DNA of 9,961 nucleotides from Candidatus Bathyarchaeota archaeon (GTDB taxonomy: Archaea; Thermoproteota; Bathyarchaeia; 40CM-2-53-6; RBG-13-38-9), in the NCBI GenBank assembly GCA_007050885.1, contig SMYQ01000007.1, positions 1-9,961 of the forward strand. The letters run 5' to 3'. The translations under genes were made by a program, and so were the position numbers. The notes beneath the pieces are model-generated. The model was not told where the DNA came from and made no database searches. It saw nothing but the letters and a program-made list of their open reading frames with translations. Shown here piece by piece: positions 1-6,318 of the stretch. Position 1 is the first letter of the stretch; each line of letters begins with the position of its first letter.

Positions 1-1595
1 AAAGTCGATCAGTTATTCTAAATGTTCTTGAGAAAACAGGATTTAGTTTAACTATTGATCCCTCCTCTAGAACTATATCCCAAGGTAACGATGGAACTTA
101 TACGATAACAGTAAAGTCAGGTGGAGGGTTTTCATCTCCAGTCACTCTCAGCATCTCAGATATACCGCCTGATAGTAATGCTAATTTTGACCCTGTAATA
201 GTGACACCTACCAGCCAAGGTAATCAGTCAACTCTTACAATATTAACTGATCAAAATACGTCAACTGGAACTTTCAACTTTGTAGTAAATGGTATCGCCG
301 ATTCACAGAACGAAACGACATCTGCAAGTATAATAGTCACTGCGCCCACGGAAGGTTACTTTGAGCTAGATATTGATCCAGATGAAAGAACCGTTTTCAG
401 AGGTAGCTCAACAACTTTTACTATAACAGTTCAATCTTTCAATAGCTTTAGCTCAGCTGTTTCACTAAATGTATCCGGTTTACCTACCGATCTTACCGCT
501 TCATTCATGCCAAGTCCTATAACTCCTCTAGCAAATGAGGCGCAAGAATCCGCCCTGACAATAACAGCTGAATCTAATGCAGATATTGACTCATATGCCC
601 TAACTATCACTGGAACAAGTCCCGGTGTTGCCACTCAGAACGTTCAAGCAACTATCTCTGTAAGTGCGTTTTCTGCGCCTGACTTTGCATTATATGTGCA
701 GCCAACCAGTCTATCCATTATAAAAAATAATTCTGGTACTGCAACAATCCAAGTTGTATCAGTAAATGGATTTGAAGATTCTGTAGAATTATCTACTGAA
801 GGTCTTCCAACAGGGGTAACCTCCTCAATTCAACATCCTGTTGTAGCCCCATTACCTTCAGGAAATGTTCTCACAAAATTGACTATACAGACAAGTAATT
901 CAGCAAATGTCGGAAACTATACCTTCACCGTAAAAGGAGAAAGCGATGCGAAAACACATATCGAGACAATTGAGCTAATAATTCTAAATAGAACAGCCTT
1001 CATTCCGCCTTTCGGTCAATGCATAATTGCGACAACCACTTATGGCTCAGAGCTTTCACCAGAAGTACAATTCCTAAGAGGCTTTAGGGATAATCGTGTA
1101 CTATCGACCATTGCTGGGACAGAATTTATGAAAGCATTTAATGCATGGTACTATTCATTCAGCCCTCAAGTCGCTAAATGGATATATGATAATCCTGTGG
1201 CGAAAGGGCCAATGAAGATTATGCTTGCACCTCTTTTAGGCACTCTACACCTTTCCGAAATATCCTATTCTACCTTCGGATTTGCACCAGAATTGGCGGT
1301 AACAACCGCTGGAATAGTTGCCAGTCTACTGATTGGTTTGATTTATGTCGGCCCAATTATCGCTATCGCTCATAAAAAAATCCGATATGGAAATATGTGG
1401 AAAATGCTCAAATGGTTGACAATAATCTTCGCCGGCTCATTAATCTTTTTGACTATTGGCCTAATTCTCTATATATCTTCGCTAATTATGCTCGCTTCTT
1501 CGGCAATTGTCTTATCAATGATAGTTTTAGGGGCGCTAGTGCCTACTCTAGCTTTGTTAGAGTTCTTAAAGCGAAAACATCAATTATCAAAATAG
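1..1595 (+). CDS. Ig-like repeat / CFI-box membrane-anchored surface protein (5' end outside window)
   Basis: The reading frame is open from the first complete codon at base 3 to the stop at 1593-1595, giving 530 visible residues. The GTG at 201 is an internal Val, not the start. Three tandem repeats of about 105 residues follow one pattern: F-x-L-x-I-x-P, a TITV-type strand, a 'GLP' turn, 'LTI' and a 'G-x-Y/F-x-x-x-x-x-G' strand. They start near residues 13, 118 and 227 and look like extracellular Ig-like beta-sandwiches. A CFI-box domain follows, with C340 in 'CIIATTTYGSE' and then 'PEVQFLRGFRDN' and 'YYSFSP'. Residues from about 430 to 530 form three hydrophobic helices ending in a basic tail. 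I infer a cell-surface protein with its C terminus in the membrane. The CFI-box family has no established function that I know of. The signal peptide and any further repeats would lie upstream of the window. Confidence 0.85.
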   Translation, partial: SRSVILNVLEKTGFSLTIDPSSRTISQGNDGTYTITVKSGGGFSSPVTLSISDIPPDSNANFDPVIVTPTSQGNQSTLTILTDQNTSTGTFNFVVNGIADSQNETTSASIIVTAPTEGYFELDIDPDERTVFRGSSTTFTITVQSFNSFSSAVSLNVSGLPTDLTASFMPSPITPLANEAQESALTITAESNADIDSYALTITGTSPGVATQNVQATISVSAFSAPDFALYVQPTSLSIIKNNSGTATIQVVSVNGFEDSVELSTEGLPTGVTSSIQHPVVAPLPSGNVLTKLTIQTSNSANVGNYTFTVKGESDAKTHIETIELIILNRTAFIPPFGQCIIATTTYGSELSPEVQFLRGFRDNRVLSTIAGTEFMKAFNAWYYSFSPQVAKWIYDNPVAKGPMKIMLAPLLGTLHLSEISYSTFGFAPELAVTTAGIVASLLIGLIYVGPIIAIAHKKIRYGNMWKMLKWLTIIFAGSLIFLTIGLILYISSLIMLASSAIVLSMIVLGALVPTLALLEFLKRKHQLSK

Positions 1596-1617
1596 AAATT
1601 AAAAATTGATTTCTATT
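1591..1617. terminator. Perfect 9-bp inverted repeat overlapping the stop codon
   Basis: AATAGAAAT (1591-1599) and its exact reverse complement ATTTCTATT (1609-1617) flank a 9-base spacer. The left arm covers the TAG stop of the surface-protein gene. The stem is AT-rich, so it would be a weak hairpin. It could help termination or mRNA 3'-end definition, or be a dyad operator for the small Lrp-domain gene that starts 40 bases later. The sequence does not separate these options. Confidence 0.35.
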
Positions 1618-1618
1618 C

Positions 1619-1629
1619 GATAAAAAACG
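1619..1629 (+). promoter_or_regulatory. Possible TATA box for the Lrp-domain gene
   Basis: The A/T stretch GATAAAAAACG is centred about 23-32 bases ahead of the two candidate ATGs (1648 and 1657). That spacing would give a leaderless or near-leaderless mRNA, which is common in archaea. The call rests only on composition and spacing in an already AT-rich region. Confidence 0.25.
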
Positions 1630-1656
1630 ATTTTATTTGTTTGATGAATGTTGCCA

Positions 1657-1887
1657 ATGGCTTACATTTTAATAAGTGCAGAAAAAGGTAGAGAAAAAGA
1701 GCTTCTCGAAGAATTAAGAAGCAATGCTGATGTAAAAGAAATTAATGAAGTAGATGGTATATACGATATTATAGTTAGAGTGGAAGCTGATACCGCTAAG
1801 AGATTGAATGACGCTGTAGCTTTAGGTATTGGAAGGTGTGCAAACATCAAAAGCACATCAACATTAACCGTAGATGAGAAAGTGTAA
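1657..1887 (+). CDS. Stand-alone Lrp/AsnC ligand-binding (RAM) domain protein
   Basis: This 76-residue protein corresponds to the C-terminal effector domain of Lrp/AsnC regulators with no DNA-binding helix-turn-helix. It starts 'MAYILISAEKG', has the domain's central 'GIYDIIV' strand (about residues 34-40) and ends with 'IKSTSTLTV', a typical last strand of this alpha/beta fold. The length matches free-standing RAM proteins. Family members usually oligomerise, bind amino acids or similar small ligands, and may associate with full-length Lrp proteins; the ligand here is unknown. I chose ATG 1657 because family members typically begin M-A-Y/F. An in-frame ATG at 1648 would add three residues (MLP). 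It stands alone between its own upstream AT-rich region and a downstream T-tract. Confidence 0.8.
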   Translation: MAYILISAEKGREKELLEELRSNADVKEINEVDGIYDIIVRVEADTAKRLNDAVALGIGRCANIKSTSTLTVDEKV

Positions 1888-1936
1888 AGAAGAAATATCG
1901 ATCAATTAAATTTTTAATCAATTTTCTATAAAAATC

Positions 1937-1947
1937 ACTTCTTTTTT
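1937..1947 (+). terminator. T-rich tract after the Lrp-domain gene
   Basis: The run CACTTCTTTTTT ends with six T residues at 1942-1947, about 55 bases after the stop at 1887. Archaeal termination commonly uses T-rich tracts without a strong hairpin, so this is a plausible terminator separating the Lrp-domain gene from the dehydrogenase gene. A TATA-like CTATAAAAAT just upstream (about 1926-1935) could be the dehydrogenase promoter instead. Confidence 0.35.
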
Positions 1948-2011
1948 AAACCTCTAGAAAGATTTACAAGTCCGCAGTCATGACCATGCTCAATAATCAG
2001 ATTATCTAAAT

Positions 2012-2015
2012 GGTG
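2012..2015 (+). promoter_or_regulatory. Shine-Dalgarno-like GGTG deciding the dehydrogenase start
   Basis: GGTG matches part of the archaeal GGAGGTGATC Shine-Dalgarno consensus and lies six bases ahead of the ATG at 2022. The alternative in-frame ATG at 2010 overlaps this motif and has no recognisable site of its own, which favours 2022. Confidence 0.4.
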
Positions 2016-2021
2016 TCAAAT

Positions 2022-2771
2022 ATGAAATTGCAAAACAAAGTGGCCATAGTTACAGGTGCCGGGCGTGGAATAGGCCGGGCCATAGCTAAAAATTTTGCAT
2101 CAGAAGGTGCAAAAGTTGTAATCAACTACAGCAAATCAGAGAAAGAATCACAAAGCCTCGCAGAAGAAATTAAAAACGATGGTGGAATGGCATTAGTAGT
2201 TAAGGCTGATATTTCAAAAACAACTGATGTCCAAAAAATGGTTAAAAAGACCATGGATGAATTTGGTAGGATAGACATCTTGGTTAATAATGCAGGTGTT
2301 CTTATTCCTGCACGTTTTCTTGATTCTACTGAAGAGATGTGGGATATGACAATTGATGTCAATCTCAAGGGATCTTATTTATGTTCAAAGGAGGTTGCCA
2401 CGATAATGCTTGATCAGAAGAAGGGTAAAATTATCAATATCTCTTCTGTCTGCGGTTTAGCCCAAAAGACGGCTCTAGGCAACACACCATATGTCGCCTC
2501 AAAAGCTGGAGTAATAGGTTTAACCCGCTCCTTGGCAGTCAATCTAGGTCCAACAATAAATGTTAACGCAATAGCTCCAGGTGTGATAGATACAGATATG
2601 GTTTCGTTCTTTACTCCAGAGAGAATGAACGCAATAATTGATGAGACTCCAGTTAAAAGAATAGGAAAACCAGAAGAAATAGCTGCAGCTGCATTATTTT
2701 TGGCATCTAATGAATCCGATTATATCACTGGTGAAGTCATTACTGTCAGTGGCGGAAGAGGAATGCGTTAA
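2022..2771 (+). CDS. Short-chain dehydrogenase/reductase, FabG-like
   Basis: This is a classical SDR of 249 residues, the usual length for the family. The Rossmann dinucleotide motif TGAGRGIG is at residues 11-18, NNAG at 89-92, and the catalytic tetrad is N114, S142, Y157 and K161 (in 'YVASK'). The 'PG' after beta-6 is at 186-187 and a 'GGRGMR' tail closes the protein. Arg inside the glycine motif and Asn-Tyr-Ser after beta-2 suggest preference for NADP(H). The enzyme should reversibly reduce a carbonyl or oxidise an alcohol in the cytosol. FabG-type SDRs are versatile and most archaea lack bacterial-type fatty acid synthesis, so I do not assign a 3-oxoacyl substrate. An in-frame ATG at 2010 would add MVSN; 2022 has better Shine-Dalgarno spacing. 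All catalytic residues are present. It lies on the same strand as the ABC genes but is separated from them by 132 bases with a promoter. Confidence 0.9.
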   Translation: MKLQNKVAIVTGAGRGIGRAIAKNFASEGAKVVINYSKSEKESQSLAEEIKNDGGMALVVKADISKTTDVQKMVKKTMDEFGRIDILVNNAGVLIPARFLDSTEEMWDMTIDVNLKGSYLCSKEVATIMLDQKKGKIINISSVCGLAQKTALGNTPYVASKAGVIGLTRSLAVNLGPTINVNAIAPGVIDTDMVSFFTPERMNAIIDETPVKRIGKPEEIAAAALFLASNESDYITGEVITVSGGRGMR

Positions 2772-2835
2772 AACAATTCTAGCTTACGCTATATAGATTA
2801 ATTTAGAAAAAACGAATTTCCCTTCAAGAATAAAC

Positions 2836-2844
2836 TTATATAAA
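2836..2844 (+). promoter_or_regulatory. TATA box of the ABC ATPase operon
   Basis: TTATATAAA is a near-ideal archaeal TATA box. It predicts a transcription start about 25 bases downstream, near 2866-2870, and a leader of roughly 35 bases before the ATG at 2904. It is the clearest promoter-like element in the window. Confidence 0.55.
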
Positions 2845-2887
2845 GTATTCATGCGATTCAGCAGAGAGAATAATATCTAGTTTACTT

Positions 2888-2896
2888 GAGATGATC
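2888..2896 (+). promoter_or_regulatory. Shine-Dalgarno site of the first ABC ATPase
   Basis: GAGATGATC differs by one base from GAGGTGATC, the perfect complement of the archaeal 16S rRNA 3' tail. It ends seven bases before ATG 2904. This supports the start at 2904 rather than the in-frame ATG at 2952. Confidence 0.55.
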
Positions 2897-2903
2897 TAAA
2901 GAA

Positions 2904-4049
2904 ATGCAATCTTCCGGAAAAAGACTTCACCTTGAAAAAATCCAAGAAGAAATGCGTGGAAAGAGTCTACGCATCGAAAAACTCAGAAAAGAGTTCGGAA
3001 GTCTGGTCGCAGTAAATGATTTGACTTTAGAAGTGAAAAGTGGAGAATTCGTTAGTCTACTTGGGCCATCAGGATGTGGAAAATCAACTACACTAAACAT
3101 GATCGCTGGTTTGTTAGAACCAACAAGCGGAAAAATTTTCGTCGGTGACCAAGACATAACAGACATTTCACCAATCCAGAGAAATGTCGGCCTTGTCTTT
3201 CAGAACTACGCTGTATTCAACAATATGACAGTATATGAGAACCTAGCTTTCGGATTAAGAGTAAGAAATATGTCCAATGACCAAATAAAAATTGAAGTCG
3301 ATAAAATTGCTGAGACACTTGAACTATCAGAAGTTCTAGCTATGAAAGCAGGAAAATTAAGATTAGACGAGTTGCAGAGAACTGCTTTGGGACGGTCGAT
3401 GATCACAAAACCTGCATTCTTCCTTCTAGATGAGCCTCTCAGCAATTTAGATGCCGGACTCAGATCTCAAATGAGAGTAGAACTCAAAAGGATCCAACGT
3501 GAACTTGAACAGACGATACTCTATGTTACACATGACCAAGTAGAAGCAATGTCAATGGCAGATAGAATAGCTGTAATGAATCAAGGCGAATTGCAGCAAT
3601 ACGGTTCTAGAGATGAACTTTATAGTCATCCGTCAAATCGATTTGTCGCAAACTTTATTGGTAGTCTCTCAATGAATTTTATTGATTGTACATTAATCGA
3701 AAAGAATAATCGAACACTGTTGGATGCGACAGATTTTCAAATCGACGTCACAAAATTAGCTGATGTCATCAAGAAAAATATTAGTAATTCAGAATTGATT
3801 ATGGGAATTAGGCCAGAAGATGTTGAGGTAAATAACCAACGCAACAAAGAAGACTCGATTCAGAGCGAAGTATACATAACGGAACCCATCGGTTCAAAAA
3901 CAGTAGTTTCTCTTTCGATTGGAAATACAAAGATCAAATCAATGGTCCCTGGAACATTTCATACAAAGATAGGCGAGAAACTCTGGACAAATTTCAATAT
4001 GGATAAATTACATGTATTCGATAAAAAATCTGAAAAGGCAATCTTTTAG
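2904..4049 (+). CDS. MalK/UgpC-type ABC importer ATPase with degenerate signature motif
   Basis: This 381-residue ATPase belongs to the carbohydrate-uptake (CUT1) class: an N-terminal nucleotide-binding domain (about 21-255) and a C-terminal TOBE-like regulatory domain (about 258-381, with 'GIRPEDVEV' at 301-309). Walker A GPSGCGKST is at 54-62, the Q-loop Gln at 100, Walker B FFLLDE at 172-177, the D-loop SNLD at 180-183 and the H-loop His at 210 ('VTHDQ'). The signature is not LSGGQ: the aligned residues 152-159 read LRLDELQR, so Ser and both Gly are gone while flanking Gln-Arg remain. It can hydrolyse ATP only if a partner supplies a signature motif. That partner is probably the next gene, 14 bases downstream. 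About 20 residues precede the usual first strand. No permease or binding-protein gene lies beside it, and the substrate is unknown. Confidence 0.92.
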   Translation: MQSSGKRLHLEKIQEEMRGKSLRIEKLRKEFGSLVAVNDLTLEVKSGEFVSLLGPSGCGKSTTLNMIAGLLEPTSGKIFVGDQDITDISPIQRNVGLVFQNYAVFNNMTVYENLAFGLRVRNMSNDQIKIEVDKIAETLELSEVLAMKAGKLRLDELQRTALGRSMITKPAFFLLDEPLSNLDAGLRSQMRVELKRIQRELEQTILYVTHDQVEAMSMADRIAVMNQGELQQYGSRDELYSHPSNRFVANFIGSLSMNFIDCTLIEKNNRTLLDATDFQIDVTKLADVIKKNISNSELIMGIRPEDVEVNNQRNKEDSIQSEVYITEPIGSKTVVSLSIGNTKIKSMVPGTFHTKIGEKLWTNFNMDKLHVFDKKSEKAIF

Positions 4050-4053
4050 AAAA

Positions 4054-4058
4054 GTGAT
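4054..4058 (+). promoter_or_regulatory. Shine-Dalgarno site supporting a TTG start
   Basis: GTGAT matches the core of GGTGATC and lies five bases ahead of the TTG at 4064, inside the 14-base gap between the two ATPase genes. It supports a TTG start for the second gene. The ATG at 4057 is out of frame. Confidence 0.45.
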
Positions 4059-4063
4059 GAAAA

Positions 4064-5155
4064 TTGGTCGCTGTCAGAGTAGAAAATCTAACTAAACGAT
4101 TTAAAGACGAAACCGCCTTAGACAAGGTTACATTCAAAGTAGAAGACGGCGAATTTTTTGTACTTTTGGGAAGACCAGGCGCTGGTAAGACAACGACATT
4201 GCGCACTATTGCAGGATTGGAGAAGCCTGATGAGGGCGAGGTCTATATCAAAGATCAATTAGTAAATGATGTTCTCCCGAGTGAAAGAAATATTGCGATG
4301 ATCTTTCAGAACCTTGCGCTTTATCCAAGCTGGACAGTATATGATAATATGGCATTTACAATGAAAATACATAAGGTGCCCAAAGAAGAAATCAATCAGA
4401 GAGTCAATGAAGTTGCTAAAACTCTTGGTATCGATTATTTATTGGACAGAACTCCTGCCACCTTGAGTGGTGGTGAACGTCAAAGAGTTGCCATCGGAAG
4501 AGCACTTGTAAGACGGCCAAGTGTCTTCCTTATGGATGAGCCTCTAGGACCTCTCGATGCTTTGTTAAGGCTAAACATGAGAACTGAACTGAAAAGGTTG
4601 AAAGCAGAGTTAGGTCAAGCCATAATATACAGTACTCCGGATCAACTTGAAGCGATGAGTATGGCCGACCATCTTGCGGTCATGCATAAAGGTGTAATAA
4701 AACAGATTGACGATCCTGAAACAATATACAATGAGCCAAAGAATCGCTACGTCGCCAGTATGATCGGCAGTCCAGCTATGAATTTTCTAGAAGGAACTTT
4801 CGAATCAAAAGATGCCGAATCATATCTTAATTGTAGCACCTTTAAGGTAAATCTAACAAAATTCAAAGAACCAATTGAAAGAGACTCCACAAGCTCCGAA
4901 CTTACTTTCGGAATCAGGCCTGAACATATCAAAGTTAATCACGAGAAAATATCTCCAGATTCATTTGAAGCCAATGTAATAATGGAAGAACCTCTAGGTT
5001 CAGAAACCATACTACATTTAAACATCAACGAAGAAATGGTTAAAGCGATAGTTCCGCCCACATTTCAAACAAAATATGGAGAAAAGCTTTGGCTAGACTT
5101 TGATATGAACAGAATGCATGTTCTAGATTCAAAAACCGAGAAGGTTATAATCTAA
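4064..5155 (+). CDS. MalK/UgpC-type ABC importer ATPase lacking the H-loop histidine
   Basis: This second CUT1-class ATPase has 363 residues and is clearly a paralogue of its upstream neighbour, down to the C-terminal pattern 'GEKLW-x-x-F-x-M'. Walker A GRPGAGKTT is at 36-44, the Q-loop Gln at 82, the intact signature LSGGE at 134-138, Walker B VFLMDE at 154-159, and a variant D-loop GPLD at 162-165. At the switch position, where THDQ is normal, it reads TPDQ: Pro192 (codon CCG) replaces the catalytic histidine. A TOBE-like domain follows ('GIRPEHIKV' at 283-291). The start is TTG at 4064 with a GTGAT site ahead of it. The lesion complements the neighbour's, which implies an obligate heterodimer with one working ATP site. 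The transporter's membrane subunits are not in the window. Confidence 0.92.
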   Translation: MVAVRVENLTKRFKDETALDKVTFKVEDGEFFVLLGRPGAGKTTTLRTIAGLEKPDEGEVYIKDQLVNDVLPSERNIAMIFQNLALYPSWTVYDNMAFTMKIHKVPKEEINQRVNEVAKTLGIDYLLDRTPATLSGGERQRVAIGRALVRRPSVFLMDEPLGPLDALLRLNMRTELKRLKAELGQAIIYSTPDQLEAMSMADHLAVMHKGVIKQIDDPETIYNEPKNRYVASMIGSPAMNFLEGTFESKDAESYLNCSTFKVNLTKFKEPIERDSTSSELTFGIRPEHIKVNHEKISPDSFEANVIMEEPLGSETILHLNINEEMVKAIVPPTFQTKYGEKLWLDFDMNRMHVLDSKTEKVII

Positions 5156-5170
5156 CAGAAAAAATAACAC

Positions 5171-5188
5171 TTTCACTTTTCTCTCTCC
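5171..5188 (+). terminator. Pyrimidine-rich tract after the ABC operon
   Basis: An uninterrupted T/C-rich run broken by a single A (TTTCACTTTTCTCTCTCC) begins 16 bases after the ATPase stop. It fits a T-rich archaeal terminator between the ABC operon and radA. The TATA-like TTATATTA at 5190-5197 directly behind it could serve the radA promoter. Confidence 0.3.
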
Positions 5189-5275
5189 ATTATATTACAT
5201 AAAACGTAACTTCAAAACTGATATACTTGCACTATCTGCATATCCCATTAGATTATGTGGATATATCATGGTATT

Positions 5276-5281
5276 GAGGTG
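5276..5281 (+). promoter_or_regulatory. Close-set GAGGTG Shine-Dalgarno before radA
   Basis: GAGGTG is an exact match to the anti-Shine-Dalgarno complement but ends only two bases before the GTG at 5284. An in-frame TGA at 5275-5277 rules out any start further upstream, so GTG 5284 is the best canonical start. The only nearby alternative with normal spacing would be a CTG at 5290. Confidence 0.5.
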
Positions 5282-5283
5282 TA

Positions 5284-6318
5284 GTGGTACTGCCTAAAAA
5301 AAGCGTAAGCGAAGCAACTGAGGAACCTAACAGTGAAACAACTAAGGAGTCAAAGAAACAACTTGAATCAATAGACGATCTAGCTGGGGTAGGGCCTGCA
5401 ACAGCTAACAAGCTAATAGAATTGGGATATCAGACAATAGAATCCTTAGCAACTGCTGCCGTAAAAGAATTAACTCCTGCAGGCATCAGTGATAAACAGG
5501 CTGCAAAAATAATCAGCCAAGCACGAGACAGTATCTCGATAGCTTTCATCCCCGCAAATGCTCTCATCAAAATGAGAGAAAACGTTTTACGATTATCAAC
5601 AGGTAGTGCGACAATAAATGATCTAGTTGGTGGGGGACTCGAGACCCAAACAATAACCGAGTTCTATGGACAATATGGAGTGGGGAAATCCATTTTATGT
5701 CATCAGCTCTGTGTAAATGCCCAGAAACCTATTGAGCAAGGAGGTTTGGATGGTGGAGCATTATATATCGATACTGAACAGACTTTCAGACCTGAATGGA
5801 TTATCAGGATGGCTAGTCATCTAGGAATGGACCCCGAAGAGACAGCGCGTAGAATAATCTATTCAGAAGCATACAACAGTGATCATCAGATCCTCCTTCT
5901 CGAGAAAGCAGACAAAGTAATTAAAGAAAATAACATACGCCTCATAATAGTTGATTCACTTATGGCTAACTTCCGAAGTGAATACCTCGGAAGAGAGATG
6001 CTTGCTGAAAGACAACAAAAAATCAATAAACATCTGCATAGACTTTCAAGACTCTCAAGAGCATTCAATGCAGTAGCAGTAGTTACAAATCAAGTGATGT
6101 CCAAGCCTGATGCATTCTTTGCTATGCAAGTTGAAGCTACTGGTGGACACATTGTAGCACATACTAGCCATACAAGAATTTTCTTACGAAGAACGGCGAG
6201 TGGACCTGTACGAATCGCAAGACTTGTATCAAGTACATATTTACCTGAAGGTGAGCGCCTATTCAAGATAACCGAGAATGGTGTTGAAGACGTAGATGAA
6301 GGGGATACAGCAAAATAA
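5284..6318 (+). CDS. radA: DNA repair and recombination protein RadA
   Basis: This is the archaeal RecA/Rad51 recombinase. It forms ATP-dependent filaments on single-stranded DNA and catalyses strand exchange in double-strand-break repair. At 344 residues it is slightly longer than typical RadA (about 320-350). A charged tail (1-26) precedes the helix-hairpin-helix DNA-binding domain (about 28-85, 'LAGVGPATANKL'). The polymerisation motif F-x-x-A is F88-A91. The ATPase core has Walker A GQYGVGKS (129-136), Glu165 in 'DTEQTFRPE', Walker B LIIVDS (220-225), an L1 region with 'LAERQQ' (240-245), Asn269-Gln270 and an L2/'GGHIVAH' segment (287-293). The P-loop differs from the common GEFGSGKT/S, but all catalytic residues are present. 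The start is GTG. The gene overlaps the next by one base (TAATG), implying translational coupling. Confidence 0.96.
   Translation: MVLPKKSVSEATEEPNSETTKESKKQLESIDDLAGVGPATANKLIELGYQTIESLATAAVKELTPAGISDKQAAKIISQARDSISIAFIPANALIKMRENVLRLSTGSATINDLVGGGLETQTITEFYGQYGVGKSILCHQLCVNAQKPIEQGGLDGGALYIDTEQTFRPEWIIRMASHLGMDPEETARRIIYSEAYNSDHQILLLEKADKVIKENNIRLIIVDSLMANFRSEYLGREMLAERQQKINKHLHRLSRLSRAFNAVAVVTNQVMSKPDAFFAMQVEATGGHIVAHTSHTRIFLRRTASGPVRIARLVSSTYLPEGERLFKITENGVEDVDEGDTAK

Noticed and set aside
201..203. GTG at 201 as the start of the surface-protein gene
   Set aside because: The same frame is open back to base 3 and encodes a complete first Ig-like repeat with the same pattern as the next two, so the GTG is internal and the gene begins before the window.
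1897..1920. AT-rich palindrome (ATTAAA-TT-TTTAAT) after the Lrp-domain gene as an operator
   Set aside because: A six-base arm made only of A and T in such AT-rich DNA is expected by chance, so it was not listed as a feature.
2010..2021. ATG at 2010 as the dehydrogenase start
   Set aside because: It adds only MVSN, lacks a ribosome-binding site, and overlaps the GGTG that suits ATG 2022. It remains possible if the mRNA is leaderless.
3346..3390. Frameshift or sequencing error as the cause of the lost LSGGQ signature
   Set aside because: The frame is continuous through the site, with the preceding Leu and the following Gln-Arg and 'ALGRS' in register. The partner's matching loss of the H-loop His also argues for real substitution.
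4054..4060. GTGATGA as a C box of a C/D-type small RNA
   Set aside because: It fits the C-box consensus but lies in the 14-base gap between the ATPase genes, where it reads better as a Shine-Dalgarno site; no matching D box or C'/D' pair was evident nearby.
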